A DNA stretch of 20,882 nt from Gloeophyllum trabeum ATCC 11539 (Eukaryota; Basidiomycota; Agaricomycetes; Gloeophyllales; Gloeophyllaceae). The notes under the pieces are model-generated. The model did not search any database and was not told where the DNA came from. It worked only from the letters and a program-made list of their open reading frames with translations. The translations under genes and the position numbers were made by a program. Shown here piece by piece: positions 18,954 through 20,882 of this stretch. The number at the start of each line of letters is the position of its first letter. The stretch's first letter is position 1. The DNA is taken from NCBI RefSeq assembly GCF_000344685.1, contig NW_006920421.1, forward strand, positions 100,962 through 121,843, read 5' to 3'.

Positions 18954-19804
18954 GCGGGTAGGATGGGGACGCGAATTGCGGGTTTTATTGTACACTGTTG
19001 TACCTTTAGTCGGCATATCGTGTGTCAGAAGGAAGTGGACAAAGCTTGCCTGTGATGTGCAGTGATCTCATACTCTTATGAATCGACTGAACCCAGTAAT
19101 TACAGAGTTTGATGACTCGCCAAGTGCCTCCTTTGCCATAACGAGGGTAAGAAAGGACGAGAATAGCCATCAGTACCGAAACGAGGAGCGCTCTCATCAC
19201 TAGACGGTTCTGATATGCCATCACTACCGTTCCTTCTGTTGAAGGTCCCGACTGCGATGACTGGTGATTGCTAGGGGACACCATGTAGGCTATGTCAAGG
19301 ACTTTACGCTTAAAACGGGTGTAAGTATGCCAAAGAGAACCACTCAGCGACCAAAGGCGAGTAGTTAGCTGCGGAAGGCAACGCACTCTCATTGTACCCG
19401 GTTACTTCCAGCTTCGTGAAGGACTCGACAGCACATGCAGATGTATCCTGCTATGAAGTCTTAGCTCATTATGATAGCTAATGGTGGATTACACATCGTT
19501 GTCTCTCATACATTATTCCGCAAATGAGACAATACCTTTCTGTCCTTCGGAGCGACTTCCGCTTCACGCTAATTTGCACAATTTTACAGTGTCTGCCCAG
19601 AGGGACCTAACGTATGTATTTTAGCACAGGACACCGGCAGAAGAAGGTGGGTTCTCCTCACATCTCTCGTCTATACGCTGCGATTATCCAAGCCTAACGA
19701 TGGACATCATGCGTGCCACAGAGAAACGTAGGAGACGCCACCCATCAAGCGTCTAACAAATGCAAACACGGCGTTGAGTAGCTTAGCCACATCTTCAACT
19801 TGAC
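18954..19804. other. intergenic between the two paralogues
   Basis: No gene is supported. The minus frame 19392-19006 (128 aa, ATG start, one hydrophobic segment) has no recognisable family and no relative in the window. The AGCCACATCTT element is at the right end. Confidence 0.4.
19785..19795 (+). promoter_or_regulatory. AGCCACATCTT element 20 nt before an F-box start
   Basis: Identical to 14765-14775. It is close enough to the ATG to be in the 5' UTR, so a role in translation or in a transcription start region is as likely as a factor-binding site. Confidence 0.35.
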
Positions 19805-20882
19805 ATGCGCTTGACACCTGAGCGGCGCTTGCAACCTACGAGAGATTCCGTGCTGTCCTCTTCCCGTTCGACATCACAGGCGATGTCTCGAGTATCAAGA
19901 AGTCCGACAATACCTGCGGTCTTGCAACAACAGGTCAGTCATCCACCAGCCTATTTCATAATTTCTATCTCACACACCTACTCTTAATTACGGCCACAGA
20001 ATTCCTACAGGTTGGCAACAATCAGCCGTCTTCCAGCAGAGACCATGATCGCAATTCTGGTGCTTGCCGTTGCGGAAGAGAAGGCCGCAGCAGAGAAAGA
20101 TGGACACTCGCCACAATCCTGGATGAGGTATCTCCACGTTTGTGGCACCTGGCGCAACCTCCTGCAAAACAAGTCGAGTATCTGGAACGAGATCAGAGCC
20201 ACTAACGAAGACGTCACACAATACATGTTGAATCCCCGTCGCGCGCAGAAGCCGGCTATCAAAGCCTGCTTCTACGGGTACGGCGAAGCAACATGCGAAG
20301 GGATTCTAAGGGTGCTGAAGGGGGAGTCCTCGCGCATCAGGGCGTTGGACCTCGCCATGCCTATGGAAATGTGGCTGTCGCTCTGCCATGGCAACCCGAA
20401 GCTTTGGATGTTTGACCAGCTGGAGTCTCTGGTTGTGACTATGCCTACGTTTTGGTATACCCATGCCACAATACCGTTCATGGTCCCGAAGTTGCAGGAG
20501 CTTCGCACAAATGGATTCGACCTATCTGCCATCCAGCCACTCATAGGTCCGAGCCTGAAGACGCTTGTCATCAGAGATGAAGAACCTACGCGAAAAAGTG
20601 ACGTCCTCGCGGCACTACGGGCGGCTCCTCATCTAGAAAATCTTACCCTGAACGTTCGCTTCTGGAGCGGCATCGATGACTCGAGGAATCCGCCAAGCGT
20701 AGAACTTCCTTGCCTGAGATACGTCAGGGTGTACATCGAGAGCGAGGAGCACATTGAGCTTCTTCCGCTTCTCCGGTATCCAGACACGGCCTCGACCACC
20801 TTCGAGCTGGACTGCACAAGATACTGGGAGGAGTCGACACTAGTTAGCGACGTCGGTCATATCGCCAACGAGGTCATATTGA
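19805..20882 (+). CDS. F-box-like protein, paralogue B of a tandem pair, 3' end beyond the window
   Basis: Exon 1 is 19805-19933 (43 codons, MRLTPERRLQPTRDSVLSSS, Ser/Arg-rich). Intron 19934-19999 (66 nt, GTCAGT...CCACAG) is in phase 0. Exon 2 runs from 20000, open for 294 codons to the window end. It begins NSYRLATISRLPAETMIAIL (F-box), then SWMRYLHVCGTWRNLL and SIWNEIRATN, and continues with leucine-rich elements (LRYVRVYIESEEHIELLPLL). It aligns along its whole visible length with the gene ending at 18953, so the two arose by tandem duplication. Exon 1 has diverged far more than exon 2. No defect is visible. By family it would be a substrate receptor of an SCF ubiquitin ligase; the target is unknown. 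Confidence 0.78.

Noticed and set aside
19006..19392. Minus-strand 128-codon frame with one hydrophobic segment
   Set aside because: No family resemblance, no relative in the window, and no splice or promoter signal.
1..20882. Mating pheromone precursors (short ORFs ending in a CaaX box)
   Set aside because: The only candidate ends (for example CWSQ at 646, CDVQ near 19065) belong to shadow frames of other sequences and lack the aliphatic pattern.

Overview
The window looks like a piece of a filamentous basidiomycete genome, most likely a wood-decay agaricomycete of the Polyporales type. This is inference from three things. Genes are split by many 48-66 nt GT-AG introns, some with CTRAY-like branch sites. 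The recognisable enzymes are an aryl-alcohol-dehydrogenase-type aldo/keto reductase, a Ure2p-like glutathione transferase and a small NAD(P)-binding Rossmann protein of a kind common in these fungi. The rest of the coding capacity is a divergent F-box/LRR-like family, which such fungi expand strongly. No tRNA, rRNA, CRISPR array or intact transposon was seen.

Layout from left to right: 1-628 (-) 5' part of an F-box-like gene that leaves the window; 1389-1752 (-) a Lys/Glu/Pro-rich exon; 1893-3219 (-) a four-exon aryl-alcohol dehydrogenase (AAD); about 3.45-3.67 kb a doubtful small spliced ORF; a long gene-poor stretch; 5560-7566 (+) an intact single-exon F-box-like protein of 668 aa; another gene-poor stretch; 9922-10436 (+) a decayed F-box locus; 10841-11841 (+) an NAD(P)-binding protein gene broken by a 2-nt insertion; 13218-14303 (+) a seven-exon glutathione transferase; 14797-16457 (+) an F-box/LRR-like gene broken by a 1-nt deletion; about 17.56-18.95 kb (+) and 19805-end (+) two closely related F-box-like paralogues sharing an intron position.

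Six F-box-like loci (one intact, one inferred intact apart from its start, two cut by the window edges, one frameshifted, one relic) are thus interleaved with three redox/detoxification genes. That is a picture of gene birth and death. F-box proteins normally choose substrates for SCF ubiquitin ligases, while AAD and GST act in the cytosol on aromatic aldehydes and electrophiles. No direct functional link between the two sets is shown by the sequence.

The points most worth checking are: (a) the AAD stop codon overlaps a consensus splice donor that, joined in phase to the exon at 1752, would add a 120-residue Lys/Glu/Pro-rich tail; (b) a short motif recurs just upstream of several F-box starts; (c) the first F-box protein carries two F-box-like motifs in a row; (d) two otherwise well-preserved genes each carry one small indel.
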